The position numbers and the translations under genes were made by a program. A DNA stretch of 64,000 nucleotides from Blautia sp. An249 (GTDB lineage: Bacteria > Bacillota > Clostridia > Lachnospirales > Lachnospiraceae), in the NCBI RefSeq assembly GCF_002159835.1, contig NZ_NFJL01000005.1:124001-188000 (forward strand), written 5' to 3'. The notes beneath the pieces are model-generated. The model was given only the letters and a program-made list of their open reading frames with translations, made no database searches and was not told where the DNA came from. How positions within the stretch are numbered: position 1 is the first letter of the stretch; each line of letters begins with the position of its first letter. Shown piece after piece: positions 51,339-62,031 of the stretch.

Positions 51339-52385
51339 TTATTTTTTCTTTTTCAGAGTACCGATTACAGACTGCAGTACGATGAAGAAGCAAAGTAATG
51401 CAGAAAGGGTAATACGTACCCACCAGCTTGAAAGTGTTCCCTGTGTGGTGATTAAGCTGGTAATCGTACCTTTAATCAGTACGCCGAATAAGGTACCGAT
51501 TGGTGTACCAACACCACCGCTTAACAGAGTACCGCCGATAACGGATGCGGAAATTGCGTCCATTTCAAAACCTTTCGCCTGCTCTACGAAACCTGCACAA
51601 CTGTTCAGACAGAATAAGAATCCGCCCAGACCTGCCAGGAATCCATCCAGGATATAAGCCTGGAATTTGGTTCTCTTAACGTTCAGACCCATCATCATAG
51701 CGCTCTGCTGGTTACCGCCGATTGCGTACAGTTTACGTCCGAACTTGGAGTATTTCAGTAATACTGCAATGATGATTAATACAATAATCGCAATTACAAC
51801 GGTTGGATATATGTATGCGGCAATAAAATCACCTCTTCGGTTAACTGTACCGAACGGCATATTGATTTTGAATTTTGCCCATTTCATAAAGGTTTCATTG
51901 GTAATGGCAATCATGTCTGTGCTGACAATGGCTGTCATACCACGGCCGAAGAACATACCGGCCAGAGTAACGATAAATGGCTGAATCTCTAAGTAGGATA
52001 CTAAGAATCCCTGTACAACACCGAATAACAGACCGATTACTAATGCCATAAGAAGAGCTACATATGCGTTAGCCCCTTTATTCTCCATTAAATCAGCAAC
52101 TGTCATACATACAAGTGCTACTACAGAACCAACGGAAATATCAATTCCGCCGGTAATCATTACGATGGTCAGACCACACGCAATAACAATCAGACCTGCG
52201 TTGGATACAAACAGGTTTAAGAACATCTGTGCATTTGCAAAACCTTTGTCTGCAAACACGATCATACCTGCGATGTACATAACGAAGAACAACGCTATGG
52301 TAACAATCAAAAGGAATCCTGTACCGGTCAGTTTTTTCTTTGCCATTGGATTAGCTGCAACAGCTTTTTCGTTTGATGCTTTCAT
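51339..52385 (-). CDS. Sugar ABC transporter permease, YjfF-like
   Basis: 348 aa, about nine helices of the BPD_transp_2 (ribose-type) permease family. GGIDISVGSVVALVCM near 78 is the family hallmark, and GRKLYAIGGNQQSAMMMGL near 227 and GGTLLSGGVGTPIGTLFG near 293 are typical. The start overlaps the previous stop by one base (TAATG). The YtfT/YjfF two-permease layout is that of the E. coli galactofuranose importer; in this locus L-arabinose or an arabinose-containing sugar is likely. Confidence 0.88.
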   Translation of the reverse strand: MKASNEKAVAANPMAKKKLTGTGFLLIVTIALFFVMYIAGMIVFADKGFANAQMFLNLFVSNAGLIVIACGLTIVMITGGIDISVGSVVALVCMTVADLMENKGANAYVALLMALVIGLLFGVVQGFLVSYLEIQPFIVTLAGMFFGRGMTAIVSTDMIAITNETFMKWAKFKINMPFGTVNRRGDFIAAYIYPTVVIAIIVLIIIAVLLKYSKFGRKLYAIGGNQQSAMMMGLNVKRTKFQAYILDGFLAGLGGFLFCLNSCAGFVEQAKGFEMDAISASVIGGTLLSGGVGTPIGTLFGVLIKGTITSLITTQGTLSSWWVRITLSALLCFFIVLQSVIGTLKKKK

Positions 52386-53458
52386 TATTTCTGACCTCCT
52401 TCCACTGCAACGGCTTTTTTCGCTTTACGCTCTGCCAGGAATTTCTGGAATACAGGGCTCTGCAGTACAACGATAACGATTACGACGATTGCCTTATATA
52501 CAGGCAGCTGGTCAGCAGATACGTTCATTGCGTACAGAGTTGTTGTCAGGGCCTGAATGGTGTAAGCACCGATTACAGAGCCCATCAGGCTGAATTTACC
52601 ACCGCCGAGAGCGTTACCGCCAAGAGCAACTGCAAGGATGGCATCCATTTCCAGGTTCAGACCAATGTTGTTTGCATCTGCGGAATAGATACGTCCGGAA
52701 GCTGCAATACCTGCAATACCTGCCAGAACACCGCAGATAACGTAGGTAAGGAATTTGATCATTTTGGAATTCAGACCTACCAGACGGGAGGCGCTTCCGT
52801 TAATACCTACACATTCGATGTACAGACCTAAGGCTGTATGTTTTAATACCAGATATACGACAACTACGGTGATAATTGCCAGGAAAATCGGTGTGGAAAC
52901 CGGTGAACCGCCAATGTATCCACCAATTGCCTGATAAGTACCAACACGAACATAAGTAATCTGTCCGCCTGTTACTAACTGTGCAATACCACGTCCTGCA
53001 GTATACAGGATCAGGGTAGCAACCATCGGCTGGATGTTAAAGTAGGAAACCAGCAGACCGTTAAATGCTCCGCAGATTCCTGCTACGATTAATGCTACAA
53101 CAATTGCCAGTACTAATGGATTGGCAAATTCATTGACACTTACTTCACCGCCGGAAAGAATCTGGCAGCAAACGGCGCCGGCAACTGCCATAACAGCACC
53201 AACACTGATGTCCTGTCCGCCGGAAGCTGCGGTTACAAGAGTCATACCTACAGCTAAGATTACCAGCTCAGATGCACGGTTGATAACGTCAATGATATAT
53301 CCGTAGAGAACACCGTTGTTAATAGAAATTGCGAAGAAAGTCGGTGTCTTAATCAGGTTGATTAAAAGTACAACAACCAGACATACGATAGGAAGAAACA
53401 GTCTGTTGCCTGTTAACTTCTTAATAAAACTTGTATCTTTTTCAGAAGTCTTACTCAT
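52385..53458 (-). CDS. Sugar ABC transporter permease, YtfT-like
   Basis: 357 aa from ATG 53458, about 10 nt after GGAGG; the GTG at 53470 sits directly on the ribosome site. BPD_transp_2 hallmark ASGGQDISVGAVMAVAGAV near 64-82; GSASRLVGLNSKMIKF near 223 and LGGNALGGGKFSLMGSVIG near 283 are conserved. It overlaps the ATPase gene by 8 bp. Works with the next gene product as a heterodimeric channel. Confidence 0.88.
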   Translation of the reverse strand: MSKTSEKDTSFIKKLTGNRLFLPIVCLVVVLLINLIKTPTFFAISINNGVLYGYIIDVINRASELVILAVGMTLVTAASGGQDISVGAVMAVAGAVCCQILSGGEVSVNEFANPLVLAIVVALIVAGICGAFNGLLVSYFNIQPMVATLILYTAGRGIAQLVTGGQITYVRVGTYQAIGGYIGGSPVSTPIFLAIITVVVVYLVLKHTALGLYIECVGINGSASRLVGLNSKMIKFLTYVICGVLAGIAGIAASGRIYSADANNIGLNLEMDAILAVALGGNALGGGKFSLMGSVIGAYTIQALTTTLYAMNVSADQLPVYKAIVVIVIVVLQSPVFQKFLAERKAKKAVAVEGGQK

Positions 53459-54968
53459 TGTTCTCTTCACCTCCTGCGATGGTCTTCATGATTGTATTCT
53501 GATTCAGCTCATCTCCGGAGAGTTCTCCGACTTTCTTGCCGTCTCTTAATACAGCCATGCGGGAACAGGTACGAAGCATCTCTTCTACTTCGGAAGAAAT
53601 AAAGGTAACTGCCATTCCCTGATCCGCTAAATCAAGTACCAGTTTCTGAATTTCTGTTTTGGTACCGATGTCAATACCACGGGTCGGTTCGTCCAGAATC
53701 AGATATTCCGGCTCTGTCAGCAGCCAGCGTCCCAGAATAACTTTCTGCTGGTTACCACCGGAAAGACTCTTAATCGGAGTTTCACGGCTTGCGGTCTTAA
53801 TCTGCAGCATCTTGATGTATTTATCTGCAGCTTCTTCCATTTCTTTTCTGCTCATCAGTTTAAACATACCGCGTTTTGCCTGAAGAGCGATAATGATATT
53901 TTCACGTACAGACAGATCGGCAATAATACCGTCGCGCTTTCTGTCTTCCGGAAGATACGCCATACCGAGCTTCATTGCATCCAGAGGTTTGTTGATCTTT
54001 ACTTCTTTTCCATTTACTTTCAGCTTACCGCTGTCTGCCTTGTCAGCACCATAGATGGCACGTACCAGTTCAGAACGTCCGGAACCCAGAAGACCTGTAA
54101 GACCGATAACTTCACCTTTGTTAATAGCAATATTGAAAGGACGGATGGTTCCTTTATGTCCAAGACCTTCTGCCTCAATTACCGGAGCTCCTTCGAATTT
54201 CTTCTCCAGATGTCCGCTCTTAATATCAGCCAGGTCATCGAAGTCTTTACCCATCATCTTAGCAACCAACATAACTCGCGGAAGATCTTTTGTCTCGTAC
54301 TCTCCTACAAGTTCACCGTTTCTCAAGACTGTAATTCTGTCACATACTGCGTATACCTGCTCCAGGAAGTGAGTTACGAATATGATTCCAACTCCCTTCT
54401 CACGAAGGCGGCGCATCAGCACGAACAGTTTCTCTACCTCATCATCATCCAGAGAAGAGGTAGGTTCATCCAGAATCAAAACTTTACATTCCATATCTAC
54501 CGCACGGGCGATAGCAATCATCTGCTGAATTGCGATAGAGCAGTCTTCCAGCATCTGTGTGGGCGGTACCGCAATATCCAGACTCTTTAACAACTCTGCA
54601 GATTTCTTATTCATGGTTCTCCAGTCGATTAATCCCATTTTTCTCGGCTCACGTCCGATGAACAGATTCTCCGCAACCGTCAGGTTCGGACAAAGGTTAA
54701 CCTCCTGATACACCGTACTGATTCCGTTATTCTGTGCATCCTGAGGAGAATGGTTCACGATCTTCTTTCCGTCCATTTCCACAGTTCCGGCACTCAATTC
54801 ATGCACACCGGTAAGCACTTTGATCAATGTAGATTTACCAGCTCCGTTTTCTCCCATCAGAGCGTGAATTTCCCCGCTTCGAAGCGTAAAATCAACATTT
54901 TGCAGGGCGCGAACACCAGGGAATGTTTTACTAATACCTCTCATTTTCAAAATGACATTATGTTCCAC
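53451..54968 (-). CDS. Sugar ABC transporter ATP-binding protein, YtfR/RbsA-like
   Basis: 505 aa, two fused ATP-binding domains. Domain 1: Walker A GENGAGKSTLIK near 38, LILDEPTSSLDDDEVEK near 162. Domain 2: LLGSGRSELVRAIYGA near 291 (degenerate Walker A, normal for RbsA-type), LSGGNQQKVILGRWL near 404, LILDEPTRGIDIGTK. Start is GTG 54968 with AGGTGAAAG upstream. It powers the YtfT/YjfF-like channel. Confidence 0.92.
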   Translation of the reverse strand: MEHNVILKMRGISKTFPGVRALQNVDFTLRSGEIHALMGENGAGKSTLIKVLTGVHELSAGTVEMDGKKIVNHSPQDAQNNGISTVYQEVNLCPNLTVAENLFIGREPRKMGLIDWRTMNKKSAELLKSLDIAVPPTQMLEDCSIAIQQMIAIARAVDMECKVLILDEPTSSLDDDEVEKLFVLMRRLREKGVGIIFVTHFLEQVYAVCDRITVLRNGELVGEYETKDLPRVMLVAKMMGKDFDDLADIKSGHLEKKFEGAPVIEAEGLGHKGTIRPFNIAINKGEVIGLTGLLGSGRSELVRAIYGADKADSGKLKVNGKEVKINKPLDAMKLGMAYLPEDRKRDGIIADLSVRENIIIALQAKRGMFKLMSRKEMEEAADKYIKMLQIKTASRETPIKSLSGGNQQKVILGRWLLTEPEYLILDEPTRGIDIGTKTEIQKLVLDLADQGMAVTFISSEVEEMLRTCSRMAVLRDGKKVGELSGDELNQNTIMKTIAGGEENNE

Positions 54969-55094
54969 TATCTTTCACCTGCTTTCCTCATTTTAAGCAT
55001 AAACGAGGCGTGGCACGAAGATGCTTGTATCCTTTTCTCCGACTTCACATACCACGCCTCGACATTCAAGTCACTCTATCTCTATGACTTCTAA

Positions 55095-56231
55095 TTAATA
55101 TGCACGTCCGTCAATAACTTCCTGAGTAACTGCTGTTACTTCATAAGATTCTCCGTCAACATCTACAGTTGCAACGGTATCGTCTGTTGCAAACATTGTT
55201 TCGTCAACGAATGTTTCTTTTTCAACTTCTTCTCCGGCTTCCAGAGCTTTGATGATTTCATCTACACGAGGACCATGTAATGGGTTACACTCTGTAGCAA
55301 GAGCAATTTCTCCGCTCATTGTCATGTTCAGAGCTGCAGTAGCTGCGTCGAAGGACATAACCATAATCTGGCCGTCTTCTGTTCCGATTTCGTAACCAGC
55401 AGCTTTGATAGCGTCGATAGCACCGAATGCTTCGTTATCGTTCTCGCAGTATACAACGTCTACATCGTCACCGCTCTGTTTCAGGATAGATTCCATAACT
55501 TCCTGACCTTTAGCCTGTGTAAATTCACCAGACTGCTGAGCTAACATGTTCCAGTTTTCGTTTGCTTCGATTGCTTCTTCCAGAGCTTCTGTACGTCCGA
55601 TCTGAGCGGATGCACCGATGGTTCCCTGAATATCAACGATGTTGATTTCTTCTTCTCCACGTCCTTTAGCTTCCAGGAATGCTTTCAGCCATGCACATGC
55701 TTTCTGGCCTTCCAGTTTGAAGTTAGAACCTACCCATGCTGTAACCAGGTTTTCATCAGAGATGTCAACCATACGGTCTACAGTGATTACAGGGATTCCT
55801 GCATCATATGCTTCCTGAAGAACGGTATCCCAACCTGTTTCTGTAACAGGTGCAAGAAGTATGTAATCTACACCCTGCTGGATGAAGTTACGGATTGCAG
55901 TAATCTGGTTTTCCTGTTTCTGCTGAGCATCGTCAAAGATTAATTCGTATCCGTTTTCTTCAGTGAAAGTACCTTTCATGGACTCTGTGTTTGCAGTACG
56001 CCAGTCAGATTCAGCACCTACCTGTGAGAAACCAACAGTAAGAACATCGCCTGAACCAGAAGCGTCGTCTGCTGCTGCATCATCTTCTGCTGCTGCATCG
56101 TCGTCTGCTGCTGCGGTATCCTCTGTTGCTGCGCTGTCATCGGATGCTGTGTCGCTGGATCCGCCACAGCCTGCAAGCATAGTACCAACTACAGCTACGC
56201 TTAAAAGTGTTGCTAATACTTTCTTCTTCAT
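55095..56231 (-). CDS. Sugar ABC transporter substrate-binding lipoprotein, YtfQ-like
   Basis: 378 aa. Lipobox MLAGC (Cys 22), then a low-complexity linker of Ala and Asp (about 28-60) that spans the wall-side gap. The binding domain follows: VGFSQVGAESDWRTANTESMK near 67, DDAQQKQENQITAIRNFIQQGVDYILLAPVTETGW near 100, and SFDAATAALNMTMSGEIALATECNPLHGPR, matching galactofuranose/arabinose-type YtfQ proteins. AAGGAGG before ATG. 126 bp separates it from the ATPase gene, room for partial termination. Confidence 0.9.
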   Translation of the reverse strand: MKKKVLATLLSVAVVGTMLAGCGGSSDTASDDSAATEDTAAADDDAAAEDDAAADDASGSGDVLTVGFSQVGAESDWRTANTESMKGTFTEENGYELIFDDAQQKQENQITAIRNFIQQGVDYILLAPVTETGWDTVLQEAYDAGIPVITVDRMVDISDENLVTAWVGSNFKLEGQKACAWLKAFLEAKGRGEEEINIVDIQGTIGASAQIGRTEALEEAIEANENWNMLAQQSGEFTQAKGQEVMESILKQSGDDVDVVYCENDNEAFGAIDAIKAAGYEIGTEDGQIMVMSFDAATAALNMTMSGEIALATECNPLHGPRVDEIIKALEAGEEVEKETFVDETMFATDDTVATVDVDGESYEVTAVTQEVIDGRAY

Positions 56232-56358
56232 GATAAATCCTCCTTAACTTTCTGCGGCTGTTCTTTACTCTTGCCGCAACTGATAATTCTATTTTAAACT
56301 TTTTTTTTAAAAAATCTACGGAAAAAACCCTTAAATTAGTAATTTATTTTACTAAATT

Positions 56359-57885
56359 TTAATTTTCTTCTATTCTTTGTGTGTTTTCTTTCGATAAAGG
56401 TACGTTTTCTTTCGGAATCCGGACTGTTACCCTGGTTCCTTTTCCATAAAAACTTTCAAAAGCCAGTCCATATTGTTTTCCGTAGTTCATCTGAATCCGT
56501 TCTTCCACATTCAGAAGTCCGAAACCACCCCTGGCCGAAGTCTGCGGATTTTCTTTTCCTTTAATCTTCTCCCGAAGCTCAGCCAGCTGATCCTCTGTCA
56601 TTCCAATTCCATTATCTTCCACCTCCAGCACAATGATACCTGCGCTGGCATATCCTCTCACCCAGATCTTGCCCTTTCCTCTTTTGTTCTTAATTCCGTG
56701 ATACAGGGCATTTTCCACCAGTGGCTGCAGAACCATTTTCAGAATCCGATACTGATATAGCTCTTTATCTATGGAAATTTCATATTCCATTATATCCTGA
56801 TAGCGGAACTGCTGAATGCTCAGATAACTGTGTACATGGGTTTCTTCTTCTTTAATGGTAATATAATCTTTCCCCTGGCTCAGTACCGTCCGGAAGAACT
56901 CAGATAAAGAGGTGGTCATATTTACCACCTTCCGGTTCTGGCCGTCCTCTGCCAGCCACACAATGGCGTCCAGGGTATTATAAAGAAAGTGGGGATTGAT
57001 CTGAGCCTGCAGAAGTTTCAGCTCCGTATCCCTTAATTTTCTCTGTTCCCCCTTAATATCTTCAATCAGACGGGAAATTTCCGAACGCATTCCGTTAAAA
57101 CTGTCTGTCAGAACAGAAATTTCATCCACTGCTTCGATATTGGTCTCCTCCGTGAAGTCACCGTGCTCCATCCTTTTCGCAGCCTTACACAGGGCGTCAA
57201 TGGGCTTTGTTACACTTCCGATAATCCGTTTGGTAGACATTACGCTTATGAATAAAATAAGTGCCAGCATTCCGGCCGTCATTAAAATAATGGTATTGGT
57301 TCTGGCCTCCATCTTAATCCTCAAATCGATCAGCGTCTGGGTTTCGTAATAAATATACTCCTGGGTGTAATCCCGGATCATTGCCGTCAGCCCCTGAATG
57401 TCGTTTTCCCAGATACTGTAATTTTCGCTGTAGGTTCCTGACGTTTTAATGTTTGTTTCGATCTGTCCGATTACATTTTCCAGACTGTCCAGACAGGAAA
57501 GAGAACCGCGGATTCTGGAAACACTGGCTGTATTGGTACATTCCCTCAGCAGATGACGGAAGGTTTTTCTGGCCTTCTCAATCAGCTTATAGGGATTTTG
57601 TATCACTCTGGAATATTTAGAATCTCCCTCTGTCAGTACATCCTTATCCTTGTCCAGCTCTATCTGTCCGATAATGGTACTGTACATACTGTAATTAATG
57701 TTTTCCTCAAACTCCACATTATATGGATTCACTTCTGTAATATTGTTAACAACCTTAGAATAGGACTGATTATAATCCATCAGAATCACAAGCAGGGCAA
57801 TGGTCAGCGCTGCAAGAGGGATAATAATTAAGGCTGACAAAGAGGCCAGCCTGTTTCTTAAAGATAGCGGTTTTCTGGATGTCAT
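56359..57885 (-). CDS. YesM/LytS-type sensor histidine kinase
   Basis: 508 aa. Membrane helix near 16-34, extracellular sensor about 35-192, second helix near 195-213, then a HAMP domain (KRIIGSVTKPIDALCKAAKRMEHGDF). The phospho-accepting His is in QINPHFLYNTLDAIVWLAED near 296. The ATPase domain has VENALYHGIKNKRGKGK near 395 and ARGGFGLLNVEERI. The start overlaps the regulator gene by 4 bp (ATGA). It lies directly upstream of the importer genes, same strand, so it probably senses extracellular sugar and activates them. Confidence 0.92.
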   Translation of the reverse strand: MTSRKPLSLRNRLASLSALIIIPLAALTIALLVILMDYNQSYSKVVNNITEVNPYNVEFEENINYSMYSTIIGQIELDKDKDVLTEGDSKYSRVIQNPYKLIEKARKTFRHLLRECTNTASVSRIRGSLSCLDSLENVIGQIETNIKTSGTYSENYSIWENDIQGLTAMIRDYTQEYIYYETQTLIDLRIKMEARTNTIILMTAGMLALILFISVMSTKRIIGSVTKPIDALCKAAKRMEHGDFTEETNIEAVDEISVLTDSFNGMRSEISRLIEDIKGEQRKLRDTELKLLQAQINPHFLYNTLDAIVWLAEDGQNRKVVNMTTSLSEFFRTVLSQGKDYITIKEEETHVHSYLSIQQFRYQDIMEYEISIDKELYQYRILKMVLQPLVENALYHGIKNKRGKGKIWVRGYASAGIIVLEVEDNGIGMTEDQLAELREKIKGKENPQTSARGGFGLLNVEERIQMNYGKQYGLAFESFYGKGTRVTVRIPKENVPLSKENTQRIEEN

Positions 57886-59510
57886 TTCCCTGGCCCCTCC
57901 TTCCTGCGGGCCCGGTACTCCTTAGGAGTACATCCCTGTGTCTTTTTAAATATGTAGCTAAAGTAATGGGAATCTTTATACCCGATGGAGAATCCTATCT
58001 CAGAAGTCTTCCGGTTGGTACACATCAGAAGCTCTTTCGCCCTGTCCATTCTGAGTTTGGTCAGATACTCAATAAAGGTCTCTCCCAGTTCCTGACGAAA
58101 CAGGGTGCTGAAATAACTGGGGCTGATTCCCACCTGAGAGGCCACTACGTTTAAAGATATATCATTGTTCTGGAAATTTTCCTGAATATATTTTTTAGCA
58201 TCTTCAAACAGAGAATTGTAGTGATCCATGGAGGAATTATCCCGTAGATCCAGCGCCTCGCTAAATAAATCGGTCAAATACTGCTTCATTCCGCTGACAG
58301 ATGTTACCTGAGCTGCAATTACACTGGCGTCCCGGTAATGCTCCGGCAGATCCTCGGCGCTTAATCCCAGGCTTTCCAGAACCCCCGCCACACAGAAATA
58401 CATGTCCATCATCAGATACTGGCGGAACATTACAGAATTATAAGTTCCGCTTCCCACCTTACGGAAATAATTTTCTATGAAGTTCTCCACCTCTTCCTTG
58501 GCTCCCACTTTCAGGAAGTCTTCCACCAGTTTCCGGTCAATTTTAGAAACATCAATGGTTTTCAGATCCACCGATTTTTCTGCCGGGGTGTTCCACAGCC
58601 TTACTTCCTCATTGGTGACAATCTGATTTCTTTCCATAAAGAAACGGCTGGCGAAAGCGCTGTTGGCCTCATTGTAAGAAATCCCCACATCTCTGAGTCT
58701 CTGTACTGTCTTTCCGATCCCTCCAAAATACTGCAGGGTATCTTCTTCCGGTATCAGGCTCTGAACCTTTTCCTTAAGGGCTGAAAGAATTTCCTGAAAC
58801 TCTTCCCCGTCTTCGCTTCGTACCAAAAGAAACCATCCGTCCTCCGGCCGCTTAAAACAAAGGATCCGTTCCTCCGACTCCAGGTATTCCTCCACCTGCT
58901 CCGTGACTTTAACCAGATGTTCCATATAATCATGTCCCTCGGAAATAACTTTAAACATGACTACCGTATAATAGGAAGCAGTAAAATCCATCCCCATCTG
59001 TCCGCCTTTATTCAGGATCTCACTGATGGAAATGGTATTATGTACTAAGGCATAAAAGAGCTTGATTTTTTCTGCCCGAAGGTTTTCCTTCATTTCCTCC
59101 TGATACTGAGTCATCAGTTTCTGCTGCTCCTGTTCTTCCCGGATAACTTCTGCCACCCGTTTGATAGCTTCCAGAAGTTTTTCCCGGCTTACCGGTTTCA
59201 GCAGATAATCAGTGATACCAATGCTGATGGCTCTTTTGGCATAATCAAATTCATTATACCCGCTCAAAATAATGATTTTTGTATTGGGAAACTCCTTTTT
59301 TACCAGACTGCTTAGTTCCAGTCCATCCATAAAAGGCATCTTAATGTCTGTAATCAGAATGTCAGGCTTTGTTTTCTTAATCAGAGGATAAGCAAGCTCT
59401 CCGTCGCTGGCCTCTCCTACAAATTCCAGCCCTTCCTTTTCCCAGGGAATATGATTCTTAATCCCCTTTCGCATTATAACCTCGTCTTCTACTAAGAATA
59501 CCTTAATCAT
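57882..59510 (-). CDS. YesN-type response regulator with AraC DNA-binding domain
   Basis: 542 aa from ATG 59510 (GAAGGAGAAG upstream); an upstream GTG lacks a site. Receiver domain 1-120 with LVEDEVIMRKG, phospho-Asp in ILITDIKMPFMDG near 54, and Lys in YLLKPVSREKL. A coiled region and middle domain follow. The AraC-type double HTH lies at about 445-540 (NVVASQVGISPSYFSTLFRQELG; EIGFSIGYKDSHYFSYIFKK). Pairs with the histidine kinase and likely binds upstream of the SBP gene at 56232-56358. Confidence 0.92.
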   Translation of the reverse strand: MIKVFLVEDEVIMRKGIKNHIPWEKEGLEFVGEASDGELAYPLIKKTKPDILITDIKMPFMDGLELSSLVKKEFPNTKIIILSGYNEFDYAKRAISIGITDYLLKPVSREKLLEAIKRVAEVIREEQEQQKLMTQYQEEMKENLRAEKIKLFYALVHNTISISEILNKGGQMGMDFTASYYTVVMFKVISEGHDYMEHLVKVTEQVEEYLESEERILCFKRPEDGWFLLVRSEDGEEFQEILSALKEKVQSLIPEEDTLQYFGGIGKTVQRLRDVGISYNEANSAFASRFFMERNQIVTNEEVRLWNTPAEKSVDLKTIDVSKIDRKLVEDFLKVGAKEEVENFIENYFRKVGSGTYNSVMFRQYLMMDMYFCVAGVLESLGLSAEDLPEHYRDASVIAAQVTSVSGMKQYLTDLFSEALDLRDNSSMDHYNSLFEDAKKYIQENFQNNDISLNVVASQVGISPSYFSTLFRQELGETFIEYLTKLRMDRAKELLMCTNRKTSEIGFSIGYKDSHYFSYIFKKTQGCTPKEYRARRKEGPGK

Positions 59511-59598
59511 CTCTTCTCCTTCACCTTCCACAAAACATGCTGTCTTTCTATTCTAACATAAAAATCGGAAAAGAGGTATCCCCAAGTAAAAAAAAGAA

Positions 59599-59646
59599 GA
59601 GGCAGCGGCTGACTTTCAGATTCCTCCTCTGGCCTGCCGCAACCTC
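59599..59646 (-). terminator. Terminator of the araABD operon
   Basis: On the minus strand GAGGTTGCGG pairs with CCGCTGCCTC (two central imperfections) around a long loop and is followed by TTCTTTTTTTT. It lies 22 bp after the araD stop. Confidence 0.6.
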
Positions 59647-59668
59647 CTTTTTCTTTATTTCCTGTTTT

Positions 59669-60364
59669 TTATTTCTTTCCCTGTCCGTAATATGCGTTCG
59701 CACCGTGTTTCCGGTAATAATGTTTGTCCTGAATTTCCTGAGGAGCCGGCTGAACCTGCGGATTAATCATCTCGCAGCGGGCAGCCATCTTGGCTACTTC
59801 TTCCAGTACAACTGCATTGTGCACGGCTTCATGTCCGTCTTTTCCCCAGGTAAAAGGTCCGTGATTTTTGCACAGAACACAGGGTACTGCTTCGTAGTCT
59901 CTGTTTTTAAACTCTTCTGCAATTAAAAGTCCCGTATTCTTTTCGTATCCTGCATCAATCTCTTCTTTGGTCAGGCAGCGGGCGCATGGGATTTCTCCAT
60001 ACATATAGTCTGCATGTGTGGTTCCGTAGCAGGGGATTCCTCTGCCTGCCTGTGCCCAGCTTGTAGCCCAGGGAGAATGCGTATGTACCACGCCGCCAAT
60101 CTTTGGAAACGCTTTGTACAGTTCCAGATGGGTGGGGGTATCGGAAGAAGGATTATATTCTCCTTCTACCACATTGCCTTCCAGGTCTACCAAAACCATA
60201 TCTTCCGGTTTCAGAATGTCATAGTCCACACCGCTTGGTTTGATAGCAAAAATGCCTGCCTCACGGTCAATTTCACTGACATTTCCCCAGGTAAAGGTTA
60301 CCATTTTATATTTTGGCAGAAGCATATTGGCTTCATATACCCGTTTTTTTAATTCTTCTAACAT
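59669..60364 (-). CDS. araD: L-ribulose-5-phosphate 4-epimerase
   Basis: 231 aa class II aldolase fold. [11 protein letters not shown] near 25, KPSGVDYD near 43, zinc His pair in [15 protein letters not shown] near 94, [10 protein letters not shown] near 115, and the third His near 171 in [11 protein letters not shown]. Converts L-ribulose 5-phosphate to D-xylulose 5-phosphate. 22 bp after araB, last gene of the operon. Length equals E. coli AraD. Confidence 0.94.
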   Translation of the reverse strand: MLEELKKRVYEANMLLPKYKMVTFTWGNVSEIDREAGIFAIKPSGVDYDILKPEDMVLVDLEGNVVEGEYNPSSDTPTHLELYKAFPKIGGVVHTHSPWATSWAQAGRGIPCYGTTHADYMYGEIPCARCLTKEEIDAGYEKNTGLLIAEEFKNRDYEAVPCVLCKNHGPFTWGKDGHEAVHNAVVLEEVAKMAARCEMINPQVQPAPQEIQDKHYYRKHGANAYYGQGKK

Positions 60365-60386
60365 TTATAAAAACCTCTTTTCTCTC

Positions 60387-61994
60387 TTAATCCAGAGCAT
60401 CCACAGCAGCTCTCTCAATAGCAAGACCTTTCTTATAACGTTCGATAAACGCTTCAAATCCTGCCACATCCTCTGCTACAGGTTCCATGGTTACGCCTTC
60501 CTGTCCGGCAAATACTTTGTTGTTCAGATAGTCGTCCAGAGTTTCTCCTTCTTCTTTATTACGCATATAAGAAGCCAGAAGAGCAATACCCCAGGCGCCG
60601 CCCTCTCCTGCTGTTTCCATTACAGAAACCGGTACGTTCATAGCGGCTGCCATGATTCTCTGTCCTACGCCTTTTGTCTTAAACAGACCGCCGTGGCCCA
60701 GAATCTTATCCAGTTTCACCCCTTCTTCTTTGAACAGGATGTCTGCTCCCACTTTCAAAGCGCCCAGAGCGGTATACAAATGAGTTCTCATAAAGTTAGC
60801 CAGGTTAAATTTACAGTTGGAAGAACGTACAAACAGCGGACGTCCCTCTTCAAATCCTGTAATATGCTCTCCTGAGAAGTAGCAGTAGGATAACAGACCG
60901 CCGCAGTCTGCATCTCCTTCCAGAGCCTTGTTGTACAGGGTTCCGAATAATTTATTCATATCCACTTCCACACCCATTGCCTCTGAGTACTCTTTGAAGA
61001 TATTTACCCAGGCATTTAAGTCAGAAGTACAGTTGTTGGAATGAACCATGGCAACCAGATTTCCCGTTGGAGTTGTTACCATATCCAGTTCCTCGTAAGC
61101 TTTGCTTAAGTCTTTTTCCAGAACGATCATGGCAAATACGGAAGTTCCGGCAGATACGTTACCGGTGCATTTTGCCACACTGTTGGTAGCCACCATACCG
61201 GTTCCTGCATCACCTTCCGGAGGACACAGCGGAATTCCTGCTTTCAGATTTCCGGATATGTCCAGAAGTTTAGCGCCTTCTTCTGTTAAAGTTCCGGCGT
61301 CTTCTCCTGCCAGAAGAACTTCAGGAAGAATGTCTGCCAGTTTCCAGGGCAGATTCTTATCTGCTACCAGTTCATCGAACTGTGCAATCATTCTTTCATT
61401 GTAGTTTTTCTTTTCAATATCAATGGGGAACATACCGGATCCTTCTCCGATTCCCAGAACTTTCCGGCCGGTCAGTTTCCAGTGGATGAATCCTTCCAGG
61501 GTGGTCAGGAAATCAATCTGAGAAACATGTTCCTCCCCTTTTAAGATTGCCTGGTACAGATGGGCAATGCTCCATCTCTGAGGAATGTGGTAGTTAAACA
61601 GCTTCGTCAGTTTCTCAGAAGCTTCTCCTGTGATATTGTTTCTCCAGGTACGGAAAGGTACCAGGATCTCGCCGTCTTTATCAAAGGCCATATATCCGTG
61701 CATCATGGCACTGAATCCAATGGCTCCGATAGTGGTCAGAGTCAGATCATATTTATCTTTTACATCTGCCGCCATTTTTGCATAGGCATCCTGCAGTCCT
61801 GTCCAAATGTCTTCCAGACTGTATGTCCAGATTCCATTTTCCAGTCTGTTTTCCCAGTCATGGGCGCCGGCTGCAATCGGCGCATTGTCTGCGCCGACCA
61901 GAACCGCTTTAATACGGGTTGAGCCGAATTCAATTCCCAGTGCTGTATTTCCATTTTCAATTTCACTTTTAATACGATTTACATCAACAGCCAT
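60387..61994 (-). CDS. araB: FGGY-family carbohydrate kinase, probable L-ribulokinase
   Basis: 535 aa. [15 protein letters not shown] near 20 is the first phosphate motif, [12 protein letters not shown] near 94 and [24 protein letters not shown] near 430 frame the two lobes, and [14 protein letters not shown] near 470 closes the ATP site. It is shorter and diverged from E. coli AraB, belonging to the FGGY branch often labelled ribulokinase or xylulokinase. Its position between araA and araD makes L-ribulose the likely substrate. AGGAGG site before ATG. Confidence 0.85.
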   Translation of the reverse strand: MAVDVNRIKSEIENGNTALGIEFGSTRIKAVLVGADNAPIAAGAHDWENRLENGIWTYSLEDIWTGLQDAYAKMAADVKDKYDLTLTTIGAIGFSAMMHGYMAFDKDGEILVPFRTWRNNITGEASEKLTKLFNYHIPQRWSIAHLYQAILKGEEHVSQIDFLTTLEGFIHWKLTGRKVLGIGEGSGMFPIDIEKKNYNERMIAQFDELVADKNLPWKLADILPEVLLAGEDAGTLTEEGAKLLDISGNLKAGIPLCPPEGDAGTGMVATNSVAKCTGNVSAGTSVFAMIVLEKDLSKAYEELDMVTTPTGNLVAMVHSNNCTSDLNAWVNIFKEYSEAMGVEVDMNKLFGTLYNKALEGDADCGGLLSYCYFSGEHITGFEEGRPLFVRSSNCKFNLANFMRTHLYTALGALKVGADILFKEEGVKLDKILGHGGLFKTKGVGQRIMAAAMNVPVSVMETAGEGGAWGIALLASYMRNKEEGETLDDYLNNKVFAGQEGVTMEPVAEDVAGFEAFIERYKKGLAIERAAVDALD

Positions 61995-62031
61995 CCGGAA
62001 CTCCTCCTATTCTATTCTTTTACCGTTCGAC

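Noticed and set aside
55960-56150. Repetitive GCA/GAC-rich stretch as a possible DNA repeat element
   Set aside because: It encodes the Ala/Asp linker of the substrate-binding lipoprotein, a common low-complexity spacer.
60240-60875. 211-aa plus-strand frame
   Set aside because: Antisense to araD and araB, no start signals and no domain.
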